DNA from: JBFIHZ01 sp041601535
GTDB taxonomy: Bacteria > Pseudomonadota > Gammaproteobacteria > Xanthomonadales > SZUA-36
Reading direction: 5' to 3'
DNA: 5,666 nt
Assembly (NCBI GenBank): GCA_041601535.1
Contig: JBFIHZ010000282.1
Span: 1-5,666 of the forward strand
Every line of letters begins with the position of its first letter. Positions within the stretch are counted from its first letter, which is position 1. The translations under genes were made by a program, and so were the position numbers. Shown here piece by piece: positions 4,579 to 5,666 of the stretch. The notes beneath the pieces were generated by a model. It searched no databases. It was given only the letters and a program-made list of their open reading frames with translations, and was not told the DNA's origin.

Positions 4579-5666
4579 GGTTTCTCCATCATCAGTTGCG
4601 CCACCAGGGCTAGCGCAATGGTAGCAGGCTGCTTGCCGTGAATCTCTGGCAAGCCGATGGGGCAGACCAGGCGCTGCAGCTGTTGTTCGCTGATGCCGCG
4701 TTTGCCGAGCCGCTGCACAACTCGCCGGCGCTTGGTTTGGGAGCCGATCAGGCCCAGCCAGCAGAAATCATTGCGTTGCAAGATAGCATGACACAGGTCT
4801 TCATCCAGGCTGTGGCTGTGGGTCATCACGATGCCAATGCTGCCCGGCGGCATGCGGGCGACTTCATCCAGGGGACGGGCTGTTGGCACGGGCAGCACGT
4901 TTCCGGCGGGCTCTGTGGGCAAGGTATCCGGGCGCTCATCGACCCAGCGCACGTTAAACGGCAGACGTTGCAGCAGGCGCGCCACCTCCTGGCCAACGTG
5001 GCCAGCGCCAAACAGGCTTAGTGGCACGTTCATCGCATCCAGGCGATGCAACCACCACGTGGCCCCGTCCTGCTCGACCTGGCAAAGACCCTGCCGATGC
5101 AGTTCGGGCAGATCAGCTGGCGCAGCATCCAGCAGCCGGCGGGCTTCTGCCAGCACCCCGTCCGGAATCTCCGCCGTTACCGGCGTGGCAGCGGATATGA
5201 CCCGGCGGACCGGTTCGGGCCGATTGATTTCCATGACCAGCACATGGGGTGCGTGTTGCTCGACCGGCGCACCGTCGCCTGCATCGCTGGATTGAAAGTC
5301 CGTTTGCTGTTCAGCCTGCTGGCTGTCCAAAACGGAGGCTGCCCTGCTGGCCAGTTCATTGACCCAATCAGGACAGGGCGGGCAAAGTTTCTCCCAGTGC
5401 ACCACCACGGCGCCGCCGCAGCACTGGTTAAGCGCCGGGCCAAGGCCAAAGGGCTGATGCTGTTGCAAGGCTGCCGCCGGGTCTTGCAGCATGTCACGCG
5501 CCATGCGGATGGCGGAGTACTCCAGATTGCCGCCGCCGATACTGCCCACACAGTGCTTTGCCGTGACCAGCATGCGGCAACCGGGTTCGCGCGGTGTCGA
5601 GCCCAGGATCAGGTTCAGTGTGACCAGTACACAGGGCTCGCTGGCCAGCATGCGCTGCAGTTGCAA
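4557..5666 (-). CDS. xdhC: XdhC, xanthine dehydrogenase accessory/maturation protein (5' end cut)
   Basis: Chaperone of the XdhC/CoxI family that binds molybdenum cofactor, helps convert it to the sulfurated form and inserts it into xanthine dehydrogenase. Residues are numbered from the window edge. The N-terminal XdhC/CoxI domain shows PCVLVTL (11-17), GSTPREPGCRMLVT (22-35), GSIGGGNLEY (41-50) and GLGPALNQCCGG (74-85), whose cysteine pair is the family's conserved site near bound cofactor. The C-terminal Rossmann domain shows FGAGHVGQEVARLL (219-232), VDER (242-245), MTHSHSLDED (281-290) and GLIGSQTKR (305-313). A polar stretch at about 113-137 lies between the domains. The first codon visible is TTG; the family usually has some residues before EPCVLVT, so the true start probably lies beyond 5666. 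The stop overlaps the deaminase start by 22 bases. In other genomes xdhC follows xdhA and xdhB, which would lie to the right. Confidence 0.92.
   Translation of the reverse strand: MQLQRMLASEPCVLVTLNLILGSTPREPGCRMLVTAKHCVGSIGGGNLEYSAIRMARDMLQDPAAALQQHQPFGLGPALNQCCGGAVVVHWEKLCPPCPDWVNELASRAASVLDSQQAEQQTDFQSSDAGDGAPVEQHAPHVLVMEINRPEPVRRVISAATPVTAEIPDGVLAEARRLLDAAPADLPELHRQGLCQVEQDGATWWLHRLDAMNVPLSLFGAGHVGQEVARLLQRLPFNVRWVDERPDTLPTEPAGNVLPVPTARPLDEVARMPPGSIGIVMTHSHSLDEDLCHAILQRNDFCWLGLIGSQTKRRRVVQRLGKRGISEQQLQRLVCPIGLPEIHGKQPATIALALVAQLMMEKPWTHAKT
4584..4587 (-). promoter_or_regulatory. Ribosome binding site of the adenine deaminase gene
   Basis: On the - strand this reads GGAG, five bases before the ATG at 4576-4578. 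It lies within the last codons of xdhC, so the deaminase is probably translated from the same mRNA. It supports the start chosen over later in-frame ATGs. Confidence 0.7.

Noticed and set aside
4212..4641. Two + strand open frames of about 130 codons opposite the deaminase start and xdhC end
   Set aside because: Both run antisense to conserved protein sequence, lack recognisable domains and have no convincing ribosome site.

Overview
The window is a compact, GC-rich stretch of a bacterial chromosome, most likely from a proteobacterium and possibly a gammaproteobacterium. That guess rests on the protein flavour and dense packing only; no rRNA or other taxonomic marker is present. It holds six complete or nearly complete protein genes, one 3' fragment at the left edge, and little non-coding DNA. 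I see no tRNA, rRNA, CRISPR array, insertion sequence or phage gene.

Layout, left to right. On the + strand, the end of moaD (1-202) overlaps moaE (199-672); together they encode the two subunits of molybdopterin synthase. All remaining genes are on the - strand and converge on moaE. Read in their own direction from the right edge they are: xdhC (xanthine dehydrogenase maturation factor, runs off the window at 5666), an adenine deaminase-type member of the adenosine deaminase superfamily (3568-4578), and puuD (membrane urate hydroxylase with a fused cytochrome c domain, 2288-3568). Next comes a 129-base gap with a plausible sigma70 promoter, then moaC (about 1646-2158), a 79-base gap, and a class II glutamine amidotransferase of the YafJ/EgtC-like type (739-1566).

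The genes fit one metabolic theme. Adenine deaminase makes hypoxanthine. Xanthine dehydrogenase (not in the window, but implied by XdhC) would oxidise hypoxanthine to xanthine and urate, and PuuD would oxidise urate to 5-hydroxyisourate, passing electrons to its own heme. Xanthine dehydrogenase needs molybdenum cofactor; MoaC, MoaD and MoaE act at successive early steps of its synthesis. The locus therefore pairs a purine-degradation operon with cofactor genes. xdhC, the deaminase gene and puuD overlap end to end and look translationally coupled. moaC probably has its own promoter.

Each family is known. The points most worth a second look are the coupling of the purine and cofactor blocks, the uncharacterised amidotransferase lodged between moaC and moaDE, the adenine (rather than adenosine) signature of the deaminase, and some lineage-specific extensions: a Cys/His tail on MoaE, a Pro/Ala/Gly-rich loop in PuuD and a polar linker in XdhC. 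I did not find a convincing undescribed system.
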